Shown here: positions 35,968 to 47,292 of the stretch, piece by piece
How positions within the stretch are numbered: the stretch's first letter is position 1
Layout: each line of letters starts with the position of its first letter
Made by a program: the position numbers and the translations under genes
NCBI RefSeq assembly: GCF_012273515.2
Contig: NZ_CP050975.2
Location: 2,666,001-2,730,000, forward strand
From: Streptomyces sp. RPA4-2
GTDB lineage: Bacteria > Actinomycetota > Actinomycetes > Streptomycetales > Streptomycetaceae
Direction: 5' to 3'
Length of the DNA stretch: 64,000 nucleotides
Notes under the pieces: model-generated
Database searches by the model: none
What the model was told of the DNA's origin: nothing
What the model saw: only the letters and a program-made list of their open reading frames with translations

Positions 35968-37491
35968 ATGGGACGGATTGCGGTGATCGGCGCCGGGATG
36001 GGCGCGATGGCGGCCGCCGCCCGGCTGGCCGTCGCGGGCCATCGGGTGGTGGTGTACGAGCGCGCGTCGACGTACGGCGGAGCGCTGGGCCGCTTCGAGC
36101 GCGACGGCTTCACGTTCGACACGGGCCCCGGCCTGCTGCGAGTGCCCGCCGTCCTGCGCGATCTGTTCGTCAAGACGGGCAAGGAGCCGCTGGAGGCGTG
36201 TGTCGACCTGGTCCAGGTGGACCCGTCCGCACGCCATGTCTTCGCCGACGGCACGGAGGTCTCCCTGCCCAACGCCTCCCGCGCCGGTGTCGTCACCGCC
36301 CTCGACCAGGCCCTCGGGGCGGGCTCGGGCGAGCGGTGGGGCGACTTCCTGGTGCGGGCCCGGGAGACCTGGGACCGGACGCGCCGGCCGCTCCTGGAGG
36401 AGCCGCTGTGGCCGAACTGGCAGGTGCTCGCCGACCGCGATCCCTACCCCGCGGTGTCCCACAGAAGGATGCTGCGCACCCGCCGGGCCGGCACGCTCGC
36501 CGAGGTCGGCGCGTGGGAGCTGCGCGAGCCGCGCCTCGCCGCCCTCCTGGAGAGCCACGCCCTCGCGTACGGGCTCGACCCGCGCGTCGCGCCGGCGAGC
36601 GCGGCGGTGCTTCCGTACATGGAGCACGCCTTCGGCACCTGGTACGTGCGCGGAGGTGCGCGGGAGCTGGCGCGTGCGGTGTACGAGCGGTGCCTGGCCC
36701 GCAGGGTGGAGTTCCGTTTCGGGACGCCGGTCGGGCGGATCGTGGAGAAGGACGGACGGGCGGTGGGCGTCGAGCTCGCCGAGGACCCCTCCCGGGACCT
36801 CGGCTCCGCGGCGGCGCCGGTCGAGGACGCCGACTTCGTGGTCGCCGGTGTAGCGCCCGAGATGCTGGACCGTCTCGTCGCCGGGACGACGCTGCGCGGC
36901 GGTGACGAGGTCGCGCCGCAGCGGGGCGCGCCGAGCCGGCTGACCGTGCTGCTGGCGCTGCGAGGCGGGCGTCCGGCGGGGGTGGCGCACCGGACGGTGG
37001 TGCACACGCCCGACCGTGAGGAGGAGCTGGAGCGGCTCTTCGGCGAGCGTCCCGGATTCCCCGCCGCGCCCACGGTGACGGTCTCGCGCCCGGACGACCC
37101 CGGTCTCGCGCCCGACGCCGAGCACGAAGCGGTCACCGTGACGGTCACGGTGCCCTCGGGCCTGCGGGTGTCGGAGGCGGACGTGGAGCGGGTGCTCGAC
37201 GCCACCCGGCGCGCCGTGCCGGACGTGCGTGAGCGCCTGCTGTGGCACGAGGTCCGCACCCCGGCCGACATCGCGGAGGCGACGGGCGCGGAGGGCGGCG
37301 CGGTGCCCGCACCGGCGCTCGCGGCGGCGGCGGGCCGGCTGCTGCACCCGTCGAACGGCACCCGCATGCCGGGGCTGTACACGGTCGGCGGCTGGACGCA
37401 TCCAGGCGGCGGCCTTCCGCACGCGGGGATGTCGGGTGCCCTGGTGTCCGGGCTGATCGTGGAGGGACCGGACTTCCGCGGCTCGCAGTGA
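35968..37491 (+). CDS. CrtI/phytoene-desaturase-like FAD oxidoreductase
   Basis: A 507-aa flavoprotein of the COG1233 group. The N-terminal dinucleotide-binding fold is RIAVIGAGMGAMAAAARLA, the motif YGGALGRFERDGFTFDTGPG is typical of CrtI-like enzymes, and the C-terminus has GLYTVGGWTHPGGGLPHAGM. No carotenoid genes are adjacent, so the substrate is unknown. ATG 35968 has TAAGGT (35955-35960) 7 nt upstream, so it is probably leaderless; 35944 would be an alternative start. Confidence 0.88.
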   Translation: MGRIAVIGAGMGAMAAAARLAVAGHRVVVYERASTYGGALGRFERDGFTFDTGPGLLRVPAVLRDLFVKTGKEPLEACVDLVQVDPSARHVFADGTEVSLPNASRAGVVTALDQALGAGSGERWGDFLVRARETWDRTRRPLLEEPLWPNWQVLADRDPYPAVSHRRMLRTRRAGTLAEVGAWELREPRLAALLESHALAYGLDPRVAPASAAVLPYMEHAFGTWYVRGGARELARAVYERCLARRVEFRFGTPVGRIVEKDGRAVGVELAEDPSRDLGSAAAPVEDADFVVAGVAPEMLDRLVAGTTLRGGDEVAPQRGAPSRLTVLLALRGGRPAGVAHRTVVHTPDREEELERLFGERPGFPAAPTVTVSRPDDPGLAPDAEHEAVTVTVTVPSGLRVSEADVERVLDATRRAVPDVRERLLWHEVRTPADIAEATGAEGGAVPAPALAAAAGRLLHPSNGTRMPGLYTVGGWTHPGGGLPHAGMSGALVSGLIVEGPDFRGSQ

Positions 37492-37564
37492 GCCCGTGGG
37501 CATCCTTGAAGGCGGCCCGTGCGGCCACCGCCCGCCTCTGAAGCGCTCCCGCCCCTGAGGACGG

Positions 37565-38569
37565 TCAGTACCGGTACTGCTCGTCGAACCCGGCGCCGTT
37601 CCCGTTGCCGTTGCCGTTGCCCTGGCCGTTGTCCTGGTACGGATACTGCTGCTCGGGCGGGAGCTCGCCGCCGTACTGGTCGTCGGTGCTGCGCTGCTGC
37701 GGGACCCAGACACCGCCCGCCGGGGTCTCGCCGCCGTAGCCGCCCGCGGCGTACTGGTCCTGGCCGTAGCCCTGCTGCTGCGGGTACTGCTGATCGCCGC
37801 CGCCGTACGTCATGTCGTACGCGGCGCCGTTGTAGGTCTGTGTGCCGATGTACGGGTCGGAGTAGGCGGCGTACTGCTGCTGGCCGTTGTCGTAGCCGTA
37901 CTGCTGCTGGTCGTAGCCGGAGTAGCCGTCGTACGCGTAGGCCTGCTGGTCCTGCGAGGGGGCGGCGGCGTAGGACTGGCCGGGCTGCCCCGCGGCGGCC
38001 GCGTAGGCCGCGTCGCTGTAGACGCCGTAGGAGCCGGTGTCGTCGGGCAGGGGCTGGGGCTCGTACACGGCCGTGCTCCCGGTCGCCGTGAGGTCGCCGG
38101 AGCCGGCCGGCATGAACCGGTCGGAGTGCGCGGGCGTGAAGACGTCGTCCTCGCGGGCGTAGTCGTCCTCGCCCTGCGGATACGGCGCGCTCTCGGCCGC
38201 CTCCTGCTCCGCCTCGAGGTCGGATGCCTCCAGCGCCGGGTCCTGGCGGTCCGGCTCGCCGCGGCGGCGCTTGCTCCTGCCCGAGCTCTTGTCCGGAGCC
38301 TCGTCGGCTCCCTGGCGGTTGCCCACCGCCCAGCCGGCCGCGAAGCCGCGCCGGAACGACAGCGTGACGTACGTCTGGCCGACCGCGAAGGCGGCCGCAC
38401 CCAGACCGACGACGATCACGGACGGGATCAGCACACCGAGGACCACACCGGCGAAGCCGACGAAGGCGAGCAGCCGGTAGCGCAGCCGCGCCTTGTACTG
38501 CAGCAGAACCTCGCCGAGGAGCCACAGTGCGACGATGCCGAAAGCGATATAGAGGACCGTCAAGCCCAT
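37565..38569 (-). CDS. Membrane protein with Q/Y/G-rich prion-like tail
   Basis: A 334-aa protein. Two membrane segments (about 4-24 and 32-65) are followed by a basic patch (GRSKRRRGEPDR), an acidic region, and a roughly 180-residue tail dominated by Tyr, Gln, Gly, Asn and Ala, with many QQQYGYDNGQQQYAAYSD-like stretches. There is no enzymatic motif. Such tails can self-associate or serve as a surface or cytoplasmic scaffold; this is inference. It is conserved in position between the CrtI-like gene and metF in streptomycetes (from memory). Confidence 0.8.
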   Translation of the reverse strand: MGLTVLYIAFGIVALWLLGEVLLQYKARLRYRLLAFVGFAGVVLGVLIPSVIVVGLGAAAFAVGQTYVTLSFRRGFAAGWAVGNRQGADEAPDKSSGRSKRRRGEPDRQDPALEASDLEAEQEAAESAPYPQGEDDYAREDDVFTPAHSDRFMPAGSGDLTATGSTAVYEPQPLPDDTGSYGVYSDAAYAAAAGQPGQSYAAAPSQDQQAYAYDGYSGYDQQQYGYDNGQQQYAAYSDPYIGTQTYNGAAYDMTYGGGDQQYPQQQGYGQDQYAAGGYGGETPAGGVWVPQQRSTDDQYGGELPPEQQYPYQDNGQGNGNGNGNGAGFDEQYRY

Positions 38570-38625
38570 GTACGCCCCTCTCCCAGTGGCCGCTACGCAG
38601 TGTGTCGTACGCGGGTGCGACCGGT

Positions 38626-39558
<933 letters not shown>

Positions 39559-39705
39559 TTAGCCAGGGGGCGCCGGTCCCCCAACCGAACCGGAAAGAAT
39601 TGTCCGATTCGTCGGGTTCTTGTCCACCCCTCGGACAGAGCGCGGGACGACCCGACGGGCGGCGGGACGGTCCGGCGCGCCACGGGCGGGGCCGGCTCCG
39701 CGCGG

Positions 39706-40350
39706 TCAGGCCTGCCGCAGCCGCTTCGCGAACTCGGCGGCCGCCGCCGCGGGGTCGTCCGCCTCGGTGATCGCGCGGACGACGACGACACGGCGGGCGC
39801 CCGCCTCCAGCACTTCGTCGAGGTTGCCCAGGTCGATGCCGCCGATGGCGAACCAGGGGCGGTCGGTGCCGAGCGCGGCGGTGTGGCGGACCAGGTCGAG
39901 GCCCGGTGCGTGGCGGCCGGGCTTGGTGGGAGTGGGCCAGCAGGGGCCGGTGCAGAAGTAGTCCACGCCCTCCTGGACGGCGGCGGCCGAGGCCTCCGCC
40001 GCCGCGTGCGTGGAACGGCCGATCAGGACTTCGTCGCCGAGGATGGCGCGGGCCGCGGGGACCGGGAGGTCGCCCTGGCCCAGATGGAGTACGTCGGCGC
40101 CGACCGCGTGGGCGACGTCCGCCCGGTCGTTGACCGCGAGGAGCTTGCCGTGGCGGGCGCAGGCGTCCGCGAAGACCTGGAGGTGCTCCAGTTCCTCGGC
40201 CGCCTCCATGCCCTTGTCGCGCAGCTGCACGATGTCGACGCCACTCGCCAGGACGGCGTCCAGGAACTCGGCGAGGTCGCCCTGGCGCGTGCGCGCGTCC
40301 GTGCAGAGGTAGACGCGGGCGTCGGCGAGGCGGGCGGCGTTCTCGGGCAT
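39706..40350 (-). CDS. thiE: Thiamine-phosphate synthase ThiE
   Basis: Joins the thiazole and pyrimidine moieties to give thiamine phosphate. The protein has 214 aa and a TIM barrel with [49 protein letters not shown], and [28 protein letters not shown] 40350 is chosen; the frame extends to 40551 through hairpin DNA that is not protein-like. No TPP riboswitch is seen before this gene, unlike the thiOSG operon. Confidence 0.95.
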   Translation of the reverse strand: MPENAARLADARVYLCTDARTRQGDLAEFLDAVLASGVDIVQLRDKGMEAAEELEHLQVFADACARHGKLLAVNDRADVAHAVGADVLHLGQGDLPVPAARAILGDEVLIGRSTHAAAEASAAAVQEGVDYFCTGPCWPTPTKPGRHAPGLDLVRHTAALGTDRPWFAIGGIDLGNLDEVLEAGARRVVVVRAITEADDPAAAAAEFAKRLRQA

Positions 40351-40376
40351 GCGTGGGTCCCCCGTGGTGCTGCGGT

Positions 40377-40429
40377 GCGTACGGACCACGGCGGCCGGGG
40401 TGGCCCGGGGCCGGCCGTGGTCCGTACGC
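40377..40429 (-). terminator. Hairpin between the Rv2175c-like gene and thiE
   Basis: A perfect 16-bp stem, GCGTACGGACCACGGC (40377-40392) / GCCGTGGTCCGTACGC (40414-40429), with further GC pairing inside. It is 17 nt past the upstream stop and 27 nt before the thiE start, so it could end the upstream transcript or control thiE. Confidence 0.65.
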
Positions 40430-40445
40430 CGGACGTGTTGTCGGA

Positions 40446-40811
40446 TCAGACGGCGAGCGCCTGGGCGCGACGCTTCACCTCCGTGCCGCGATTCTCGCTC
40501 AGCGCCTGCGCGGGGGTGCCGGGCAGGGTCGAGTCGGGGGTGAAGAGCCACTCGAGCATCTCTTCGTCGGTGAAGCCGTCGTCCCGCAGGAGCGTCAGGG
40601 TGCCGGTGAGGCCCTTGACGACCTTGTCCTCGTCGATGAAAGCGGCGGGGACGTGCAGCGCGCGGTTCTCACCACGGCGTACGGCGATCAGCTGGCCTTC
40701 CTTGACCAACTGCCGGACGCGGGTCACCTCGACGCCGAACTGTTCGGCGATGTCGGGGAGGGTGAGCCAGGCGGGGACGAGAGCATCGATCTTTGCGTCA
40801 ATCTCGGTCAC
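40446..40811 (-). CDS. Rv2175c-family DNA-binding protein
   Basis: A 121-aa winged-helix protein. The N-terminal [20 protein letters not shown] is a helix-turn-helix, and the rest matches the Rv2175c family ([21 protein letters not shown]). In Mycobacterium tuberculosis the homologue is phosphorylated by the Ser/Thr kinase PknL, encoded next to it. Here a kinase gene lies 4.4 kb away. GTG start at 40811. Confidence 0.88.
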   Translation of the reverse strand: MTEIDAKIDALVPAWLTLPDIAEQFGVEVTRVRQLVKEGQLIAVRRGENRALHVPAAFIDEDKVVKGLTGTLTLLRDDGFTDEEMLEWLFTPDSTLPGTPAQALSENRGTEVKRRAQALAV

Positions 40812-41128
40812 GGGACAAGCCTGCCATCCCGGACTGACACTCGGTACCCGAGCGCCACCCGTCCCGCGTCAGAAGCGCGTGAATCTTGCGGAATTCCGCC
40901 GAATTCCGGCGCGGTGGAGCGTGCGCGGGCCACGCGGCGAGCGGGCCCGGCGGGTTTGCTCGCCCGACCGTCCGCCGCCCGGTTGCCTGGCCGCCTGGCC
41001 GCCCGGCGGCCATCGGGCGAGCGGCCCGGCGCAATTCCTCGCCCCGGCCGCCCGGCCGCCACCCGGTGAGGGAGCCCACCGGACCGGGTCCGCCCCCAGG
41101 CCGCCCGAACGGAGGCCTCGGTGCCCGC
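40812..41128. other. Intergenic region without recognisable gene
   Basis: 317 nt of very GC-rich DNA between the Rv2175c-like gene and the leftward flavoprotein gene. It contains a near-palindrome around GGAATTCCGCCGAATTCC (40899-40916) and repeated CTGGCCGCC / CGGGCGAGCGGCCCGGC words. I see no coding signal. Confidence 0.6.
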
Positions 41129-42361
41129 CTAGCCCATGGCGTCCTTCAGCGGACGTGACGGATCCGACAGGATCTCCGGGGCCAGCGGCATGCCCGCCTC
41201 GATCAGGCGGCGGCCCTGGGCCAGATCGCGGGGGCGGCCCACCGCCAGGAGCGCGACCAGTCGGGAGTCGCGCAGCCAGCAGACCGTCCAGGCGGCGCCC
41301 GAGGAGTCGCCGCGCCAGACGGTCGTGTCGGCGGGCGCGTGGTGGCCGACGTACTGGACGAAACGGCCGAACTGCTCGGACCAGAAGTACGGAACCGGGT
41401 CGTACGCCACCGGGGCCTCGCCGATGATGTTCGCCGCCACCGTGCGCGGTCCCTGCAGGGCGTTGTCCCAGTGGTGGACGAGAAGGCGCTCCTCGTACCG
41501 GCCCGAGGGGAAGGAGGCGCAGTCGCCGACCGCGTAGACGTCCGGCACGGAGGTGCGCAGGTGGCTGTCGGCCACGACCTCGCGGTGGGCTCCGAGCTCG
41601 ATGCCGGAGCCGGCCAGCCAGGCGGTGGCGGGCCGGGCGCCGATGCCGACTACCACGGCGCCCGCGGGCACCCGGGACCCGTCGTCGAGCACCACGGCAC
41701 CGGGCTCGACGCGCTCCACGCGCGCGTGGGTGCGCAGCGAGGCCCCGCTGTCCGCGTACCAGGCGGCCATCGGCGCGGCCACCTCGGCGGGAAGCGCCCC
41801 GGCCAGCGGCCGGTCGGCGGCCTCGACGACCGTCACCGCGCACCCGGCCTTGCGCGCCGCCGTGGCGAACTCGGCGCCGATCCAGCCCGCCCCGACCACC
41901 ACGATGTCGTGCTGCCGGGCGAGCACGGGGCGCAGCCGTTCGGCGTCGTCCAGGGTGCGCAGGAGATGGACGCCGGGCATGCCCTCCGCGCCGGGGAGCT
42001 GGATCGGTTCCGCGCCGGTCGCCAGGACCAGGAGGTCGTAGGGCACCGGTCCCGTGGCGGTGTCCAGCTCGTGGTCCCCGGGGCGCAGGCCCAGCGCTTC
42101 GCAGCCGAGCCTCAGTTCGATGCCCAGTGCCTCGAAGTCGATGTCGAAGGCGGAGTGCTCGGCCTTTCCGAGCAGCACCGCCTTGGACAACGGCGGCCGG
42201 TCGTACGGCTGGTGCGGCTCGGCGCCGATCAGTGTCACGCCGCCGGTGAATCCCTGTTCGCGCAGGGCGACCGCGGTCTGCACGCCGGCCATGCCCGCGC
42301 CCGCGATGACGACCCGGCGTGCCGTAGGCCCCTGCTTCTGCGCCTGCGTCTGCTCGCTCAC
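41129..42361 (-). CDS. NAD(P)H-dependent ferredoxin-reductase-type flavoprotein
   Basis: A 410-aa protein with two dinucleotide-binding folds: FAD-binding VVIAGAGMAGVQTAVALREQG and NAD-binding DIVVVGAGWIGAEFATAARKAG. The VYAVGDCASFPSGRY segment and C-terminal reductase domain place it with rhodocoxin/ferredoxin reductases. No ferredoxin or P450 gene is adjacent. GTG 42361 (VSEQTQAQ) is chosen; TATGGT lies about 6 nt upstream, so translation may be leaderless. The open frame continues to 42583 without coding character. Confidence 0.88.
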   Translation of the reverse strand: MSEQTQAQKQGPTARRVVIAGAGMAGVQTAVALREQGFTGGVTLIGAEPHQPYDRPPLSKAVLLGKAEHSAFDIDFEALGIELRLGCEALGLRPGDHELDTATGPVPYDLLVLATGAEPIQLPGAEGMPGVHLLRTLDDAERLRPVLARQHDIVVVGAGWIGAEFATAARKAGCAVTVVEAADRPLAGALPAEVAAPMAAWYADSGASLRTHARVERVEPGAVVLDDGSRVPAGAVVVGIGARPATAWLAGSGIELGAHREVVADSHLRTSVPDVYAVGDCASFPSGRYEERLLVHHWDNALQGPRTVAANIIGEAPVAYDPVPYFWSEQFGRFVQYVGHHAPADTTVWRGDSSGAAWTVCWLRDSRLVALLAVGRPRDLAQGRRLIEAGMPLAPEILSDPSRPLKDAMG

Positions 42362-42619
42362 CTGATCACCATAGACACCTGACAATCCGTCAGTCAGCGG
42401 ACGTGCTCGGTGACCTGTTCCACAATGCGACCCGGTGTCGGCGGGTCCGTCCGGCGCGTGCGGCCTGTGCGGGGTGTTCAGGGTGTTCGATCTGCCGGAT
42501 CTGCCCGATCGGTACCACCACGTTCGTCCCGCCCGCCCGCCCACGGCTCCCCTCCCCGCTCTCCTCCAGCCGCAGCCGGACAAGGCCGTCGGGCGCCTGG
42601 GCGATGGACGGAGGCTCCC

Positions 42620-42649
42620 TTACTGAGGCATACGGCGGCGAGCTAGGGT
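42620..42649 (+). promoter_or_regulatory. Promoter of the thiO-thiS-thiG operon
   Basis: TTACTG (42620-42625) and TAGGGT (42644-42649) are 18 bp apart, placing the transcript start just ahead of the TPP aptamer. Confidence 0.55.
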
Positions 42650-42663
42650 GGTCGACGTAGAGC

Positions 42664-42755
42664 ACTCGCGGGAGCCCGGACGCACCGGGCTGAGAGGGAG
42701 GCTGGCGGCCTCCGACCGTACGAACCTGATCCGGGTCATGCCGGCGAAGGGAGGG
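42664..42755 (+). promoter_or_regulatory. TPP riboswitch (THI element)
   Basis: The two conserved parts of the thi box are clear: CTGAGA at 42690-42695 and CCTGATCCGGGTCATGCCGGCG starting at 42725 (first 6 bases CCTGAT). The stem GCCCGG/CCGGGC closes the pyrophosphate arm. The aptamer ends directly at the Shine-Dalgarno sequence GGGAGGGG (42750-42757), 10 nt before thiO ATG, and no terminator with a T-run follows. This predicts control by hiding the ribosome binding site. Confidence 0.93.
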
Positions 42756-42766
42756 GCTGGACGCCC

Positions 42767-43945
42767 ATGTCGCGTACACCGGCGGAGAGGTCCGTCACGT
42801 CCGACGTCCTGGTGGTGGGGGGCGGGATCATCGGCCTGGTCACGGCCTGGCGGGCCGCTCAGCGCGGGTTCACCACGACGGTCGTGGACCCGGAACCCGG
42901 CGGCGGGGCCGCGCAGGTCGCCGCCGGGATGCTCGCCGCCGTCACCGAACTGCATTACGGCGAGCAGACCCTGCTGGGCCTGAACCTCGCCTCCGCCCGC
43001 CGCTATCCGGACTTCGTCGCCGAGCTCACCGAGGCGACGGGCCAGGATCTCGGCTACCGCCGGTGCGGCACGCTGGCCGTCGCCCTGGACTCCGACGACC
43101 GCGCCCATCTGCGGGAACTGCATGCCCTGCAGATCCGCTCGGGGCTCGAATCGGAGTGGCTCAGCGGCCGTGAGTGCCGCCGGCTGGAGCCGATGCTCGC
43201 GCCCGGTGTCCGTGGTGGTCTGCGCGTCGACGGCGACCATCAGATCGACCCGCGCCGCCTCGCGAAGGGCCTGGTCACGGCGTGCGAGCGAGCCGGAGTG
43301 GTGTTCCACCGGACCTGGGCGGAGCGGCTGACGGTGGTCCGGGAGCGGGCCACCGGGGTCGTCACCGCGGGCGGCGACGGGCTGGCGGCGGCGCAGGTGG
43401 TACTGGCCGCGGGCAGCCTCAGCGGGAGGCTCGAGGGCGTGCCCGACTTCGTGAGGCCGCCCGTGCGCCCGGTGAAGGGGCAGGTGCTGCGGCTGACCGT
43501 GCCGAAGCGGTACGCGCCCTTCCTGAGCCGCACCGTGCGGGCCGTGGTCCGTGGCAGCCACGTCTATCTGGTGCCGCGCGAGAGCGGCGAACTCGTCGTC
43601 GGCGCGACCAGCGAGGAGCTGGGCTGGGACACCACGGTGACCGCGGGCGGCGTGTACGAGCTGCTGCGCGACGCCCATGAGCTGGTGCCCGGGATCACCG
43701 AACTGCCGCTCACCGAGACCCGGGCCGGACTGCGCCCCGGCTCGCCCGACAACGCTCCGCTGCTCGGCCCGACCGGGCTCGACGGACTGCTGCTGGCCAC
43801 CGGCCACCACCGCAACGGCGTCCTGCTCACTCCCGTCACCGGGGACGTCATGGCGCACGTCCTCGCCTCGGGGGAGCTCCCCGAGGAAGCGCGTCCCTTC
43901 ACTCCCCACCGGTTCAGCCCGACACGCACGGAGCAACCCGTATGA
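42767..43945 (+). CDS. thiO: Glycine oxidase ThiO
   Basis: FAD enzyme that oxidises glycine to the imine needed for thiazole synthesis. The protein has 392 aa; FAD-binding VLVVGGGIIGLVTAWRAAQRG at about 19-39, RPVKGQVLRL, and the C-terminal RAGLRPGSPDNAPLLG ... TGHHRNGVLLTPVTG. First gene of a three-gene operon under a TPP riboswitch; overlaps thiS by 4 nt. Confidence 0.96.
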   Translation: MSRTPAERSVTSDVLVVGGGIIGLVTAWRAAQRGFTTTVVDPEPGGGAAQVAAGMLAAVTELHYGEQTLLGLNLASARRYPDFVAELTEATGQDLGYRRCGTLAVALDSDDRAHLRELHALQIRSGLESEWLSGRECRRLEPMLAPGVRGGLRVDGDHQIDPRRLAKGLVTACERAGVVFHRTWAERLTVVRERATGVVTAGGDGLAAAQVVLAAGSLSGRLEGVPDFVRPPVRPVKGQVLRLTVPKRYAPFLSRTVRAVVRGSHVYLVPRESGELVVGATSEELGWDTTVTAGGVYELLRDAHELVPGITELPLTETRAGLRPGSPDNAPLLGPTGLDGLLLATGHHRNGVLLTPVTGDVMAHVLASGELPEEARPFTPHRFSPTRTEQPV

Positions 43946-44142
43946 ACATCCTCGTCAACGGCGAGCGCCGGCTCGTCGCCGCGGGCACCGCCCTCGACAC
44001 GCTCGTCGCCACCCTCACGGCGGCGCCCTCCGGCGTCGCCGCCGCGCTCAACGAGACCGTCGTCCCGCGCACCCAGTGGTCCGCCACGTCCCTGCGCGAG
44101 GGAGACCGTGTCGAAGTCCTCACCGCTGTCCAAGGAGGCTGA
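43942..44142 (+). CDS. thiS: Sulfur carrier protein ThiS
   Basis: A 66-aa ubiquitin-fold protein ending in the required Gly-Gly (AVQGG), which is adenylated and thiocarboxylated. It starts MNILVNGERR and contains EGDRVEVLTAVQGG. ATG overlaps the thiO stop; thiG follows after 3 nt. Confidence 0.97.
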   Translation: MNILVNGERRLVAAGTALDTLVATLTAAPSGVAAALNETVVPRTQWSATSLREGDRVEVLTAVQGG

Positions 44143-44978
<836 letters not shown>

Positions 44979-45246
44979 GGCCTCACGACGCCCTGAACGC
45001 CGCTACGGGGGGATCACCGCCTGCCGTCACCGTGGGCCGTCTCGTCACGGGCTCCTCCCGGCGGCCCCGGGGCGGCGGTTTCCGGCCAGGGGGGAGCGGG
45101 TGGGGCTCCGGGTGGTGGGGCGCGCCGTCAGCGAAGTGGGCCGCGTCACCTCTTCGGCGCGATGTGCGTCACAGGTCGGCTGCAGTCCCGCCCCGGTACG
45201 GGCCACGACAGGAGGGTCGACGGCTACGGCTCGTAGACTCGCCTGC

Positions 45247-47193
45247 GTGGATACGACCCTTCAGGACCCGCTTGTCGGGCAGCTGCTCGACGGCCGCTAT
45301 CGCGTCGACGCCCGGATCGCGGTCGGCGGGATGGCCACGGTCTACAGGGCCCTGGACACCCGCCTGGACCGCGTGCTCGCGCTCAAGGTGATGCACCCGA
45401 CGCTGGCCGCCGACGTCTCGTTCGTCGAACGGTTCATACGGGAGGCCAAGTCGGTGGCCCGGCTCGCGCACCCCAATGTGGTCCAGGTCTTCGACCAGGG
45501 GGCGGACGGCTCGTACGTCTATCTGGCCATGGAGTACGTCGCGGGGTGCACCCTGCGCGACGTGCTGCGCGAGCGCGGGGCGCTCCAGCCGCGGGCCGCG
45601 CTGGACGTCCTGGAGCCGGTGCTCGCCGCGCTCGGCGCCGCGCACCGTGCCGGGTTCGTGCACCGCGACATGAAGCCGGAGAACGTCCTCATAGGGGACG
45701 ACGGCCGGGTCAAGGTGGCGGATTTCGGCCTCGTACGGGCCGTGGACACCGTCACCCAGACGACGGGGTCCGTGCTCGGCACGGTGTCGTATCTCGCTCC
45801 CGAGCAGATCGAGCACGGCACCGCCGACACCCGCGTCGACGTGTACGCCTGCGGAGTCGTCCTCTACGAGATGCTCACCGGCGGCAAGCCGCACTCGGGT
45901 GACTCCCCGGCCCAGGTGATCTACCAGCACCTGCACGCGGACGTGCCGCCGCCGTCGGCCGCCGTGCCGGGCATGCCCTTCGCGCTCGACCAGCTGGTCG
46001 CCGCGGCCACCGCCCGCGATCCGGGCCTGCGCCCGCACGACGCGGTGACACTGCTCGGCCAGGTGCTGGAGGCGCGGGCCGGGCTCACCGCCGAGCAGCT
46101 CGACGCCGTGCCGCCGCAGGCCGTCACCGCGGGCCACGACAACGCGGAGGACCGTACGAGCGTGATCCCGCGCTCCCTGTCCGTGCCTCGCCTGCTGCCG
46201 GTGAACGAGGCCGAGGGGGCCGACGGACTCAACCGGACCAGCCGGTTCGAGCAGACCAGTGTGCTCGCCTCCGAGCCGCCCGCCCCCACACGGCGGCGCG
46301 GCTCACGCTCCCGACGTGGAACGATCGTGATCGTCACCGCGATCCTGCTGGCGCTCGGCCTCGGCGCGGGCGTCTGGTACATCAACTCCGGCCAGTTCAC
46401 CAAGGTCCCGCTGCTGCTGGCGAAGACCGAGACGCAGGCCAGGTCGCGGATCGAGTCGGCCGGGCTCGACGTCGGGCAGGTCAAGCACGCGTACAGCGAC
46501 ACCGTGAAGCGCGGCACCGTGATCAGCAGTGATCCGCACCCGGGCGCGCGGATCCGTGACCACGACTCCGTGTCGCTGACCGTCTCCGACGGCCCGAAGA
46601 CGGTGCGGGTGCCCGACCTGAACGGCTTCACGCTGTCCAAGGCGAGGGAAGTACTGAAGGACGAAGGGCTCGCCGCGGGCATGATCACCCGGGAGTTCGG
46701 CGAGGACGTGCTCAAGGGCTCGGTGATCCGTACGGACCCGGAAGCGGGCACGCGACGGCACGCCGGTTCGGCCATCGCCCTCGTCGTCAGCAAGGGCAGT
46801 CCGGTGGACGTCGCGGATGTCACGGGGACGTCCGTCGAGGACGCGAGGGCGGAGCTCGAACAGGCGGGCCTCAAGGTGAGGATCGCCGCCCAGCGGGTCA
46901 CCTCGGAGTTCGACAAGGGCCAGGTCGCCCGGCAGTCGCCGGACGCGGGCAGCGAGGCCGCCACGGGCGACACCGTCACCCTGACGCTCTCCAAGGGCCC
47001 GGAGATGGTCCAGGTGCCGGACGTGGTGGGCGACAGCGTGGACGACGCGACGAAGGCCCTGGAGGACGCGGGGTTCGAGGTCAACGAGGACCGTGGACTG
47101 CTCGGGCTCTTCGGGGACCATGTCAAGAACCAGTCGGTGGACGGCGGCAAGACCGCGCCCAAGGGGTCGACGATCACCATCGAGATCCGCTGA
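45247..47193 (+). CDS. Ser/Thr protein kinase with PASTA repeats (PknB type)
   Basis: A 648-aa membrane kinase. The catalytic domain (about 18-280) has AVGGMATVYRA, ATP-site Lys47, HRDMKPEN (139-146), DFG (159-161), activation-loop Thr residues in DTVTQTTGS, and APE near 185. A basic linker leads to one membrane segment (about 359-380) and four extracellular PASTA repeats, with starts near KVPLLLAKT, VRVPDLNGF, VDVADVTGT and VQVPDVVGD. PASTA domains bind muropeptides or lipid II. GTG 45247 has TAGACT (45234-45239) 7 nt upstream, so it is probably leaderless. Confidence 0.95.
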   Translation: MDTTLQDPLVGQLLDGRYRVDARIAVGGMATVYRALDTRLDRVLALKVMHPTLAADVSFVERFIREAKSVARLAHPNVVQVFDQGADGSYVYLAMEYVAGCTLRDVLRERGALQPRAALDVLEPVLAALGAAHRAGFVHRDMKPENVLIGDDGRVKVADFGLVRAVDTVTQTTGSVLGTVSYLAPEQIEHGTADTRVDVYACGVVLYEMLTGGKPHSGDSPAQVIYQHLHADVPPPSAAVPGMPFALDQLVAAATARDPGLRPHDAVTLLGQVLEARAGLTAEQLDAVPPQAVTAGHDNAEDRTSVIPRSLSVPRLLPVNEAEGADGLNRTSRFEQTSVLASEPPAPTRRRGSRSRRGTIVIVTAILLALGLGAGVWYINSGQFTKVPLLLAKTETQARSRIESAGLDVGQVKHAYSDTVKRGTVISSDPHPGARIRDHDSVSLTVSDGPKTVRVPDLNGFTLSKAREVLKDEGLAAGMITREFGEDVLKGSVIRTDPEAGTRRHAGSAIALVVSKGSPVDVADVTGTSVEDARAELEQAGLKVRIAAQRVTSEFDKGQVARQSPDAGSEAATGDTVTLTLSKGPEMVQVPDVVGDSVDDATKALEDAGFEVNEDRGLLGLFGDHVKNQSVDGGKTAPKGSTITIEIR

Positions 47194-47292
47194 GCCGGGC
47201 CGGAAGCCACGCAACCGGTCCAGGCGGTCCGCCGAGCGGAACGCGAAGGTCCGCCGGCGGGGTGCGCCGGAGCGCGTGACACCCTGAAGGGT

